20,489 nucleotides of DNA. It comes from Stenotrophomonas raiganjensis (SeqCode) (GTDB taxonomy: Bacteria; Pseudomonadota; Gammaproteobacteria; Xanthomonadales; Xanthomonadaceae). Under the pieces are notes generated by a model. The model saw only the letters and a program-made list of their open reading frames with translations. It was not told the DNA's origin and did no database searches. Shown in pieces: positions 8,460 to 15,341 of the stretch (the stretch's first letter is position 1; each line of letters begins with the position of its first letter). The DNA is taken from positions 1-20,489 of the forward strand of contig NZ_JAUTXR010000152.1 of assembly GCF_030658505.1 (NCBI RefSeq). The letters are read 5' to 3'. A program made the position numbers and the translations under genes.

Positions 8460-9356
8460 TCAGCTTTCTCCGCTGCCCTCGTTGCTGCGTCGACGCTTCG
8501 CGCGCGGATGCGCGGCGTCGTAGACCTTGGCCAGGTGCTGGAAGTCGAGGTGGGTATAGATCTGCGTGGTGGCGATGTCGGCATGGCCGAGCAGTTCCTG
8601 CACGCCACGCAGGTCACCGGACGATTCCAGGATATGGCTGGCGAAACTGTGCCGCAGCATGTGCGGGTGCACGTGCTTGAACAGGCCCTGGCGCTGCGCC
8701 AGCTGGCGGATGCGGATCTGCACCGCGCGCTGGCTGATCGGCCCGTTGCGGCCGGGGAACACCGGCGATGCCGGACCACCGCCACTTTCCGCTCGCCAGG
8801 CCTGCAGCGCTTCGCGCGCCGGCCGCCCGAACGGCACCCGGCGCTGGCGGTTGCCCTTGCCCAGCACGTTGACCAGGCCGCTGTCGAAATCCAGGTCGCG
8901 CCAGGTCAGCGCGCAGACTTCGCTCAGGCGCAGGCCGGAGGAATAGAACAGTTCCAGCAGCGCGCGATCACGGCGGCCGAGTTCACCTTCCGGCTCCAGC
9001 TCGACCAGCTGCACGGCTTCGTCGGCATCGAGCACCTGCGGCAACCGGCGCGGCGCGCGTGGCGCCTTCAGCGTCGCCGCCGGGCTGACCTCGATGCGTC
9101 CATGCTTCAACAGCCAGGCGTAGAAGCTGCGGCATGCTGACAAGCGGCGCTGCAGGCTCTTGGCCGACAGACCACGGCGGTGCTCATCGGCGACGAACTG
9201 ACGCAGCGCCTCGGCATCGAGTGCCTCCACCGCAACGCCACGTGGCTCGGCCCAGACCGACAGCGCGTCCAGGTCGCGGCGGTAGGCATCGAGCGTATGC
9301 GCCGACATCCGCCGCTCCACCTGCAAGTGCTGCAGGAACGCCTGTACCGCGCTCAT
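8460..9356 (-). CDS. xerC: Tyrosine site-specific recombinase XerC
   Basis: This recombinase acts with XerD at dif to resolve chromosome dimers before cell division. The protein has 298 residues. The N-terminal SAM-like core-binding domain (about 1-90) is followed by the catalytic domain with R143 (GLRLSEV), K167 (LGKGNR), H232-x-x-R235 (HPHMLRHSF), H258 (LLGHADI) and the nucleophile Y267 (TTQIYTHL). All are intact. The start has GGAAG just upstream. It follows the DUF484 gene by 16 bp. The dapF-DUF484-xerC order matches enterobacteria, which favours XerC over XerD or an integrase. The C-terminal tail is rich in Arg and Ser. Confidence 0.95.
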   Translation of the reverse strand: MSAVQAFLQHLQVERRMSAHTLDAYRRDLDALSVWAEPRGVAVEALDAEALRQFVADEHRRGLSAKSLQRRLSACRSFYAWLLKHGRIEVSPAATLKAPRAPRRLPQVLDADEAVQLVELEPEGELGRRDRALLELFYSSGLRLSEVCALTWRDLDFDSGLVNVLGKGNRQRRVPFGRPAREALQAWRAESGGGPASPVFPGRNGPISQRAVQIRIRQLAQRQGLFKHVHPHMLRHSFASHILESSGDLRGVQELLGHADIATTQIYTHLDFQHLAKVYDAAHPRAKRRRSNEGSGES

Positions 9357-9372
9357 CGTCTTCCGGTCCTGC

Positions 9373-10047
9373 TCAGTCGTGGAAGCGCTTCAGGCCGGTG
9401 GCCAGGGCATCGCCCATCATGCGCAGGAACAGCGTGCCCATGCCCGGGTAGAAACGGTTCGGGTCATGGCTGCCGACTGCGATCAGGCCGACGCCCGGCA
9501 GCGGCAGCAGCGCGGTTGTCTGCACTTCCTCGCTGCGCACGCCATACAGCACGGCGTTCTTTTCCGGTTGCAGGCGGCCGCAGATCGGCTCGCCATCCTT
9601 CAGGCAATCGCGGAACGGGCCCAGCTGCGGGTCATCCGCGGCGATCACCTGCAGCCAGTCGGCCTGCTCCAGCCCGGCCACCGGCGCGTGCACCACCAGC
9701 CGTACCAGATCACCAGCGAAGTCTTCCTGCAGCGAGGCCGCCATCGCACGCAGGGTGTCGGCGGCGTTGTCCTGCTTCATCAGCGCCAGGGTCAGCTGGT
9801 GCGTGCGCACCGCCAGGCGTTCATTGACCTGGGCGGTGGCGCCCAGATCGGCCAACCGTCGCGCCAGCTCGCGGTTCTTCTCGCGCAGCACTTCCAGCTG
9901 GTAGCTGGCCAGCGATGCGGTCGGGCCGTCATCGCGTGGCACCACCAGGGTCAGGGCCAGGTCCGGGAACTGCTTGAGGAAGCCGGGATGGCGCCGCAAC
10001 CAGGCAGCGACTTCATGGGCCCCGAGCTTGTCGACGGTTTCGGTCAT
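9373..10047 (-). CDS. DUF484 family (YigA-like) GAF-fold protein
   Basis: This is a 224-residue soluble protein of the DUF484 family (YigA in E. coli), of unknown function, predicted to have a GAF-like fold. The N-terminal part carries [19 protein letters not shown], typical of the family. A coiled-coil-prone stretch with [15 protein letters not shown] follows, then the GAF-like region with [20 protein letters not shown]. The start is the ATG at 10047, which overlaps the dapF stop as ATGA; the in-frame GTG at 10056 is less likely. Overlap with dapF and the 16-bp gap to xerC show translation from one transcript. The constant link with dapF and xerC across gammaproteobacteria is known but unexplained. 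Confidence 0.88.
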   Translation of the reverse strand: MTETVDKLGAHEVAAWLRRHPGFLKQFPDLALTLVVPRDDGPTASLASYQLEVLREKNRELARRLADLGATAQVNERLAVRTHQLTLALMKQDNAADTLRAMAASLQEDFAGDLVRLVVHAPVAGLEQADWLQVIAADDPQLGPFRDCLKDGEPICGRLQPEKNAVLYGVRSEEVQTTALLPLPGVGLIAVGSHDPNRFYPGMGTLFLRMMGDALATGLKRFHD

Positions 10048-10895
10048 GCGATCCACTCCCCTTCGAAGACGAATGCAGTCGGGCCGGCCATCACCACCGG
10101 CTGGCCATCACCCGGCCACTGGATGCGCAGGTCGCCACCGGGCAGGCTGATGCGCGCATCGCGCTGCAGGCGGCCACGCTGCATCAGGGTCACCGCGGCG
10201 GCACAGGCACCGCTGCCGCAGGCCAGGGTTTCACCGACGCCGCGCTCGAACACGCGCAGGCGTGCATGCGCGGGGCTCATCACCTGGGCGAAGCCCACGT
10301 TCACCGAGCGCGGGAACGACGCATGCTGCTGCAGCAGCGAACCGACGCGCTCGACCGGGGCCGCATCGATCAGGCCCACTTCGATCACCGCATGCGGGTT
10401 GCCCATCGACACCGCAGCGAAACGTACGCTCTCGCCCTGCAGCGGCAGCAGGTATTCCTCGCGTGCGTGGGCAAAGCCCATCAGCGGCACGTTGGCCGGC
10501 TCGAACGCGGGCACGCCCATGGTTACCGCGAACTGCCCCTCGCCCAGTACCTTCACTTCGTGGCTGGCCAACGGGCTGTCGATGACGAATGCATCGCCCT
10601 GCGCACTGCCTTCGCGCACCAGCCAGGCCGCGATGCAGCGCGCGCCATTGCCGCACTGTTCGGAGTTGGAACCGTCGGCATTCCAGATGCGGTACGAAGC
10701 CACCGAGCCTTCCGCACGCGGTGCTTCGATGGTCAGGATCTGGTCACAGCCGACGCCGGTGTGGCGGTCGGCCAGGCGCGCGGCCAGTTCAGGCGTGGGC
10801 GGCAACGTACCGCCACGCAGGTCGATCACTACGAAATCATTGCCCGCGCCGTGCATCTTGCTGAAGCGCAGGGCCTTGGAACCGGCCTTACTCAT
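10044..10895 (-). CDS. dapF: Diaminopimelate epimerase DapF
   Basis: DapF converts LL-diaminopimelate to the meso form for lysine and peptidoglycan synthesis in the cytoplasm. The protein has 283 residues, usual for the family. The N-terminal block [13 protein letters not shown] is clear. The two catalytic cysteines are C81 in [12 protein letters not shown] and C226 in [11 protein letters not shown], acting as the acid/base pair. The ATG at 10895 overlaps the end of the upstream lipoprotein gene by 8 bases, and its own stop overlaps the DUF484 start, so the three are translationally coupled. Nothing is missing. Confidence 0.97.
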   Translation of the reverse strand: MSKAGSKALRFSKMHGAGNDFVVIDLRGGTLPPTPELAARLADRHTGVGCDQILTIEAPRAEGSVASYRIWNADGSNSEQCGNGARCIAAWLVREGSAQGDAFVIDSPLASHEVKVLGEGQFAVTMGVPAFEPANVPLMGFAHAREEYLLPLQGESVRFAAVSMGNPHAVIEVGLIDAAPVERVGSLLQQHASFPRSVNVGFAQVMSPAHARLRVFERGVGETLACGSGACAAAVTLMQRGRLQRDARISLPGGDLRIQWPGDGQPVVMAGPTAFVFEGEWIA

Positions 10896-11160
10896 TCCCG
10901 CCGCCCACCTTCTTTGCCGGCGCAGGCGCCGGCTGGGTGGTCGGTGCGGCCGGCTCCACGGTCGTGGCCGGGGTGCCGCTGCCCTGGGTCTCCGCCGGGG
11001 TCGCCTCGGTGGCGGGCTCGGCAGTGGGCTCGACGGTTTCTTCCACCGGCACCGGCTTCTGCGGCAGTACCAGCGGGCCCTTGTTGCCGCAGGCGGCGAG
11101 GAGCAGCAGCGAGGCCGCTGCCAGCGGAATCAGGATGGCGTTTCGATGGGGGATCTTCAT
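10888..11160 (-). CDS. lptM: LptM-like (YifL) small outer-membrane lipoprotein
   Basis: This is a 90-residue lipoprotein. The signal peptide ends in the lipobox LAAC with C24 lipidated, followed at once by GNKGPL. The C-G-x-K-G-P-L pattern is the hallmark of LptM/YifL, a small protein that in E. coli helps the LptDE lipopolysaccharide translocon mature. After about residue 33 the sequence is low-complexity Pro, Glu, Thr and Ala, much longer than the short tail of E. coli YifL. It lies immediately upstream of dapF and overlaps it, as in E. coli. The lipoprotein call is firm; the LptM name rests on the motif and position. Confidence 0.85.
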   Translation of the reverse strand: MKIPHRNAILIPLAAASLLLLAACGNKGPLVLPQKPVPVEETVEPTAEPATEATPAETQGSGTPATTVEPAAPTTQPAPAPAKKVGGGNE

Positions 11161-11210
11161 GCCCCGAGTATAGCCATTGGCGGCTGAGCGGTTGGTGCAG
11201 GGGCTCGGGT

Positions 11211-11233
11211 TGCCGGCCAGCGGCCGGCACTAC
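11211..11233 (-). repeat. SMAG/GTAG repeat between the DUF454 gene and lptM
   Basis: The minus strand reads GTAG, then the palindrome TGCCGGCCGCTGGCCGGCA, a second SMAG subtype that differs from the copies at 36 and 7788. It lies 10 bases downstream of the stop of the DUF454 gene and about 50 bases before lptM. Confidence 0.85.
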
Positions 11234-11242
11234 CGCAGGCGC

Positions 11243-11668
11243 TCAATCCGCGGGCGGTGGCAGCGGCCGGGTCCACAGCCAGATCGCCACCACGGTCATG
11301 CTGCCGATCGAGAACCACTTCACCCAGGCGATCGGCACGCACCACAGCATGATGCCGGCGCACACCGCCATGGTGATCGTGGCCATCCACTTGCCGTAGC
11401 GGCTGACCGCACCGTGCGCCTGCCAGTTGGCGATGGCCGGGCCGAAGCGTGGATGCTGCAGCAGCCAGGCGTGCAGGCGCTCGGAACCTCGCGACGCGGC
11501 CCAGGCCGAGATCAGGATGAATACGGTGGTCGGCAACCCCGGAACGAAGATGCCGACGATGCCGGTACCGAGGCTGACATAGGCCAGCAGCCACCACGCC
11601 CAGCGGAAACGCACCACGCGCGGTGGCGCGGTGGCGTCGCGAGGAGTGGAAGGGTCAGGCGCGCTCAT
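11243..11668 (-). CDS. DUF454 (YbaN-like) inner-membrane protein
   Basis: This is a 141-residue integral membrane protein of the DUF454/YbaN family, whose function is not established. After a polar, proline-rich N-terminus (about 1-22) come two close hydrophobic segments carrying the family signature LGTGIVGIFVPGLPTTVFIL. A soluble stretch with SRGSERLHAWLLQHPRFGP and the NWQAHGAVSRYGKW motif follows, then two further helices near the C-terminus. It lies 82 bp upstream of lptM on the same strand, with a SMAG hairpin between, so read-through is possible but unproven. Confidence 0.87.
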   Translation of the reverse strand: MSAPDPSTPRDATAPPRVVRFRWAWWLLAYVSLGTGIVGIFVPGLPTTVFILISAWAASRGSERLHAWLLQHPRFGPAIANWQAHGAVSRYGKWMATITMAVCAGIMLWCVPIAWVKWFSIGSMTVVAIWLWTRPLPPPAD

Positions 11669-11687
11669 GGCCGCAAGGATACCGGTT

Positions 11688-11716
11688 CAGGGTGCCAGGC
11701 AGTGCCGGGCACCCTG
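11688..11716. terminator. Hairpin downstream of the oligopeptidase B gene
   Basis: CAGGGTGCC (11688-11696) and GGCACCCTG (11708-11716) form a 9-bp perfect stem with an 11-base loop that itself contains GTGCC/GGGCAC symmetry. It lies 6 bases after the stop of the minus-strand peptidase gene. No T-run follows, so a weak or Rho-assisted terminator, or an mRNA-stabilising hairpin, is as likely as an intrinsic terminator. Confidence 0.5.
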
Positions 11717-11722
11717 TCGCGA

Positions 11723-13834
11723 TCACGGCTGGGCGATGCCCAGCTGCTGCAGAACGAAGGCGTACGATTCGGACAGTTCGCGATAACGCTGGAAGCGCCC
11801 CGACTTGCCGCCGTGGCCGGCTTCCATGTTGGTGCGGAACAGGATCGGGTAGTGGCCGGTGTTGTCGTCACGCAGCTTGGCCACCCACTTGGCCGGCTCC
11901 CAGTACTGCACCTGCGAATCCCACAGGCCGGTACCCACGAACAGCGCCGGGTACGCCTGCTGCTTCACGTTGTCGTAGGGCGAGTAGGACAGCATGTAGT
12001 CGTAATACTGCTTCTGCTCGGGGTTGCCCCACTCGTCGTACTCGTTGGTGGTCAGCGGAATGGTGGGGTCGAGCATGGTGGTGACCACGTCGACGAACGG
12101 CACCTGGGCCACCATCACCCGGTAATCCTGCGGCGCCTGGTTGGCCACCGCGCCCATCAGCAGGCCACCGGCGCTGCCACCGGACGCGGCGACGCGATCC
12201 TTCGCCGCCCAGCCCTGTGCGACCAGGCCGCGGGTGACGTCGATGAAGTCATTGAAGGTGTTCTGCTTGTGCAGCAGCTTGCCGTTCTCGTACCAGTCGC
12301 GGCCCATCTCCTGGCCGCCGCGGATGTGGGCGATGGCATACACCACGCCACGGTCGAGCAGGCTCACCGCGGTCTGGTTGAAGTACGGGTCCATCGACAT
12401 GCCGTAGCTGCCGTAGGCGTACTGGAACAGCGCGCCCTTGCCGTCCTTCTGGTAACCCTTGCGGTAGACCAGCGACACCGGCACCTTCACGCCATCGCGC
12501 GCGGTGATCCAGACGCGGTCGGTCTCGTACTTCGATGCATCGTAGCCGATCACCGGCTGCTGCTTCAGCTGGCGGCGCTCGCCGGTGGCGGTGTTCAGCT
12601 CGAACACGGTGGTCGGGGTGGTCATCGAGGTATAGACGTAGCGCAGCCACGGCGTATCGGCCTCGGTGTTGTCGCCCAGGCCCATCGAATACGCCGGCTC
12701 GTCGGCCTTCACGTAGTCGCTGCGGCCGTCCTTGAACAGCAGGCGGATGCGCTCCAGGCCCTCGGAACGTTCGGCGATGGCGGTGTAGCTGTCGAACAGC
12801 TCGAAGCCTTCGATGAACACCGCATCGTCGTGCGCGATCCAGTCCTTCCACTGCGCGCGCGAGGTGGCATCGGTCGGCGCGGTGACCAGCTTGAAGTTCT
12901 TCGCACCGTCGTTGGTGCGGATCACCCAGCGCCCGTCGTAGTGGTCGGCGTCGTACTCGACGTCACGCTGGCGCGGCGCCAGCACGGTGAACGTGGTCGG
13001 ATCGCTGGCCGGCGCGTAGCGCTCTTCCGAGGACACGGTGCTGTGCACGCCGATGGTGATGAAGCGATCGTCGCGGGTGCGGCCGATGCCCATGTAGAAG
13101 CTGTCGTCCTTCTCTTCGTAGACGACAGTGTCGGCGCTGGCCGGGGTGCCCAGCACGTGCTTCTTCACGCGCACGGTCAGCAATGTTTCCGGATCGTTCT
13201 CGACGTACAGCACGGTGCGGTTGTCGTCGGCCCAGACCAGGTCGCCGGAGCTGCCGGTGATCACATCGGGCAGCACCTGGCCGGTGGCCAGGTCCTTGAA
13301 GCGGATGGTGTACTGGCGGCGGCCCACGTCATCGTCGGCCCAGGCCAGCAGCTGGTTGTCCTGGCTGACTTCCATCGAGCCGACGCTGAAGTAGCCCTTG
13401 CCGGCCGCCATCGCGTTGACGTCCAGCAGCACTTCTTCGGCGGCCTCCATGCTGCCCTTGCGGCGCGCGTGGATCGGGTAGTCCTGGCCGGTTTCGAAGC
13501 GGCTGTAGTACCAGTAGCCGCGCTCGCGTGCCGGCACGCTGGAGTCGTCCTGCTTGATGCGGCCGACGATCTCCTTGTACAGGGCATCTTCCAGCGGCTT
13601 CAGCGGCGCCAGCAGCTGGTCGGCATAGGCATTCTCCGCCTGCAGGTAGGCCAGCATGTCCTTGTTCGCGCGCTTGTCGTCGCGCAGCCAGTAATAGTCA
13701 TCGTTGCGGGTCGCGCCGAACGGCGCCTTGACCACATGCGGATGCTTGGCGGCATCCGGCGGAACGGGCGGCGTGGCGGCGGTTGCGGTGGTGGTCATCA
13801 GGCTGGCAAGCAACAGGCAGAGGGTGGGCTTCAT
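11723..13834 (-). CDS. Secreted oligopeptidase B-like S9A serine peptidase
   Basis: This is a prolyl-oligopeptidase-family enzyme most like oligopeptidase B (PtrB), which cuts short peptides after Lys or Arg. From the ATG at 13834 it has 703 residues. A signal peptide (MKPTLCLLLASLMTTTATA) is followed by the PtrB-like block PHVVKAPFGATRNDDYYWLRDD, then a beta-propeller and an alpha/beta-hydrolase domain. The triad is S554 (GGSAGG), D639 (GLWDSQVQYWEP) and H674 (EAGHGGKSGRF). The block VPFVDVVTTMLDPTIPLTT is typical of PtrB. AAGGAG sits 8 bases before this ATG; the longer open frame up to 13909 has no such support. E. coli PtrB lacks a signal peptide, so export is notable. Upstream lies a pair of SMAG elements and a divergent aminotransferase gene. 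Confidence 0.93.
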   Translation of the reverse strand: MKPTLCLLLASLMTTTATAATPPVPPDAAKHPHVVKAPFGATRNDDYYWLRDDKRANKDMLAYLQAENAYADQLLAPLKPLEDALYKEIVGRIKQDDSSVPARERGYWYYSRFETGQDYPIHARRKGSMEAAEEVLLDVNAMAAGKGYFSVGSMEVSQDNQLLAWADDDVGRRQYTIRFKDLATGQVLPDVITGSSGDLVWADDNRTVLYVENDPETLLTVRVKKHVLGTPASADTVVYEEKDDSFYMGIGRTRDDRFITIGVHSTVSSEERYAPASDPTTFTVLAPRQRDVEYDADHYDGRWVIRTNDGAKNFKLVTAPTDATSRAQWKDWIAHDDAVFIEGFELFDSYTAIAERSEGLERIRLLFKDGRSDYVKADEPAYSMGLGDNTEADTPWLRYVYTSMTTPTTVFELNTATGERRQLKQQPVIGYDASKYETDRVWITARDGVKVPVSLVYRKGYQKDGKGALFQYAYGSYGMSMDPYFNQTAVSLLDRGVVYAIAHIRGGQEMGRDWYENGKLLHKQNTFNDFIDVTRGLVAQGWAAKDRVAASGGSAGGLLMGAVANQAPQDYRVMVAQVPFVDVVTTMLDPTIPLTTNEYDEWGNPEQKQYYDYMLSYSPYDNVKQQAYPALFVGTGLWDSQVQYWEPAKWVAKLRDDNTGHYPILFRTNMEAGHGGKSGRFQRYRELSESYAFVLQQLGIAQP

Positions 13835-13927
13835 GAGATAAGGCTCCTTGAGCGGCAATGCAATGGCGTCCTTGCGCCCGAGTCTGGGTTGCGGAAGGAC
13901 GGTGGGCAACCCTGCGGATCGTCATGG

Positions 13928-13950
13928 GTGGTGCCGGCCGCTGGCCGGCA
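13928..13950 (+). repeat. SMAG-type palindrome, left member of an inverted pair
   Basis: GTGG (a variant of the GTAG head) precedes TGCCGGCCGCTGGCCGGCA on the plus strand. Together with the opposite copy at 13982-14000 it forms an inverted dimer, a common arrangement for this family, in the 205-bp gap between the divergent peptidase and aminotransferase genes. Confidence 0.8.
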
Positions 13951-13981
13951 GCCTCGGGATGAGCAGAAGGCAGTGGTTGCG

Positions 13982-14000
13982 GGCCAGCGGCCGGCACTAC
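13982..14000 (-). repeat. SMAG/GTAG palindrome, right member of an inverted pair
   Basis: Read on the minus strand the element is GTAGTGCCGGCCGCTGGCC. It is the mirror partner of the copy at 13928-13950, 31 bases away. The pair could fold into one long cruciform between two divergent promoters. Confidence 0.82.
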
Positions 14001-14039
14001 CAGAGCACATGACCCCAGCACGCGGCGTACCATGGGCAC

Positions 14040-15224
14040 ATGAGTACCCTGCCCCACACGCCGGGCTACAGCCGGCGCAGCCATGAAATCGCCCCGTTCC
14101 ACGTGATGTCCCTGCTGGCCCGCGCACAGGCGCTGGAACAGGCGGGCCACGATGTGATCCATCTGGAGATCGGTGAACCGGACTTCACCACCGCCGAACC
14201 GATCGTGCACGCCGGCCAGGCCGCACTCGCGGCTGGCCATACCCGCTACACCGCAGCACGTGGCCTGCCGGCGCTGCGCCAGGCCATCAGCGGCTTCTAT
14301 CGCAGCCACTACGCGCTGGACATCGACCCCGAGCGCATCCTGGTCACCCCTGGCGGCTCCGGGGCGCTGCTGCTGGCCAGCAGCCTGCTGGTCGACCCCG
14401 GCCGCCACTGGCTGCTGGCCGACCCCGGCTATCCGTGCAACCGCCACTTCCTGCGCCTCGTTGAAGGCGGCGCGCAACTGGTGCCGGTCGGCCCGGGCAC
14501 GGCTTATCAGCTGACCCCGTCACTGGTGGAACAGCACTGGAATGCCGACAGCGTCGGCGCACTGGTCGCCTCACCGGCCAACCCGACCGGCACCGTGCTT
14601 TCCGCCGCCGAGCTGGCGGCACTGTCGCAGGCCCTGCACGCGCGTGGTGGCCACCTGGTAGTGGACGAGATCTACCACGGCCTGACCTATGGCCTGGATG
14701 CGCCCAGCGTGCTGCAGGTGGACGACAGCGCATTCGTACTGAACAGTTTCTCCAAGTACTTCGGCATGACCGGCTGGCGGTTGGGCTGGCTGGTGGCACC
14801 ACCGGCCGCGGTACCGGACCTGGAGAAGCTGGCGCAGAACCTGTACATCAGCGCCTCAAGCATCGCCCAGCACGCCGCCCTCGCCTGTTTCAGCGAAGCA
14901 TCGATGGCGATCTTCGAGCAGCGCCGCGAAGCGTTCCGCCAGCGCCGCGACTTCCTGCTGCCGGCACTGCGCGAGCTGGGCTTCCGTATCGAAGTCGAGC
15001 CACAGGGCGCGTTCTACCTGTACGCCGACGTCAGTGCATTCACCGACGACGCACAGGCGTTCTGTGCGCACTTCCTGGAAACCGAGCACGTGGCGTTCAC
15101 TCCGGGCCTGGATTTCGGCTTCCACCGTGCCAACCAGCACGTGCGCCTGGCCTATACCCAGGAGGTGCCGCGATTGCAGGAGGCGGTGGCGCGGATTGCG
15201 CGGGGGTTGAAGCATTTCCGGTAG
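14040..15224 (+). CDS. Class I/II pyridoxal-phosphate aminotransferase
   Basis: This is a 394-residue cytoplasmic PLP enzyme of fold type I, in the aspartate-aminotransferase-like group that transaminates amino acids and oxo-acids. The N-terminal HLEIGEPDF block, N181 (PANPTG), D209 (VDEIYHGL), the Schiff-base lysine K239 (NSFSKYFGMTGWRLG), R247, and the carboxylate-binding arginine in NQHVRLAY are all present. Substrate preference cannot be set; the sequence resembles general aminotransferases often annotated as aspartate or valine/alanine aminotransferases. The start ATG lacks a strong ribosome-binding site but gives the normal N-terminus. The TAG stop forms part of a GTAG sequence that begins a SMAG-like stretch. 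It is divergent from one S9 peptidase gene and convergent with another. Confidence 0.9.
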   Translation: MSTLPHTPGYSRRSHEIAPFHVMSLLARAQALEQAGHDVIHLEIGEPDFTTAEPIVHAGQAALAAGHTRYTAARGLPALRQAISGFYRSHYALDIDPERILVTPGGSGALLLASSLLVDPGRHWLLADPGYPCNRHFLRLVEGGAQLVPVGPGTAYQLTPSLVEQHWNADSVGALVASPANPTGTVLSAAELAALSQALHARGGHLVVDEIYHGLTYGLDAPSVLQVDDSAFVLNSFSKYFGMTGWRLGWLVAPPAAVPDLEKLAQNLYISASSIAQHAALACFSEASMAIFEQRREAFRQRRDFLLPALRELGFRIEVEPQGAFYLYADVSAFTDDAQAFCAHFLETEHVAFTPGLDFGFHRANQHVRLAYTQEVPRLQEAVARIARGLKHFR

Positions 15225-15296
15225 CGCCCGGGGCAGGCCGGGCGGCTGCCGCCCCCCCCCGCCCCCCGGCGCGCGGCGCCGCGCCCCCCCCGCTAC
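15221..15296. repeat. Probable inverted SMAG pair with damaged sequence
   Basis: The stretch opens with GTAGCGCC and closes with GCTAC, the two heads of an inverted GTAG pair. Between them are runs of 8 to 9 C and no clean palindrome, unlike every other copy in the window. The pattern fits base-calling or assembly error over a very stable GC hairpin. The first GTAG supplies the stop codon of the aminotransferase gene. Confidence 0.6.
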
Positions 15297-15301
15297 CCGA
15301 T

Positions 15302-15337
15302 AACGGAAAACGCCGCCCTGGGGCGGCGTTTTCCGTT
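15302..15337. terminator. Bidirectional terminator between convergent genes
   Basis: A perfect 17-bp stem, AACGGAAAACGCCGCCC (15302-15318) with its exact complement at 15321-15337, has a TG spacer. An A-run on the left arm and a T-run on the right make it work on both strands. It serves the aminotransferase gene (plus) and the S9 peptidase gene ending at 15342 (minus). Confidence 0.92.
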
Positions 15338-15341
15338 CTGC

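Noticed and set aside
13835..13909. An upstream start for the oligopeptidase B-like gene
   Set aside because: The ATG at 13834 has AAGGAG at the right distance and begins a signal peptide; the extension would bury the signal.
11177..14086. A 969-codon plus-strand frame opposite the DUF454 and oligopeptidase B-like genes
   Set aside because: It spans two unrelated minus-strand genes and the gaps between them, including SMAG repeats, which a real gene would not do.
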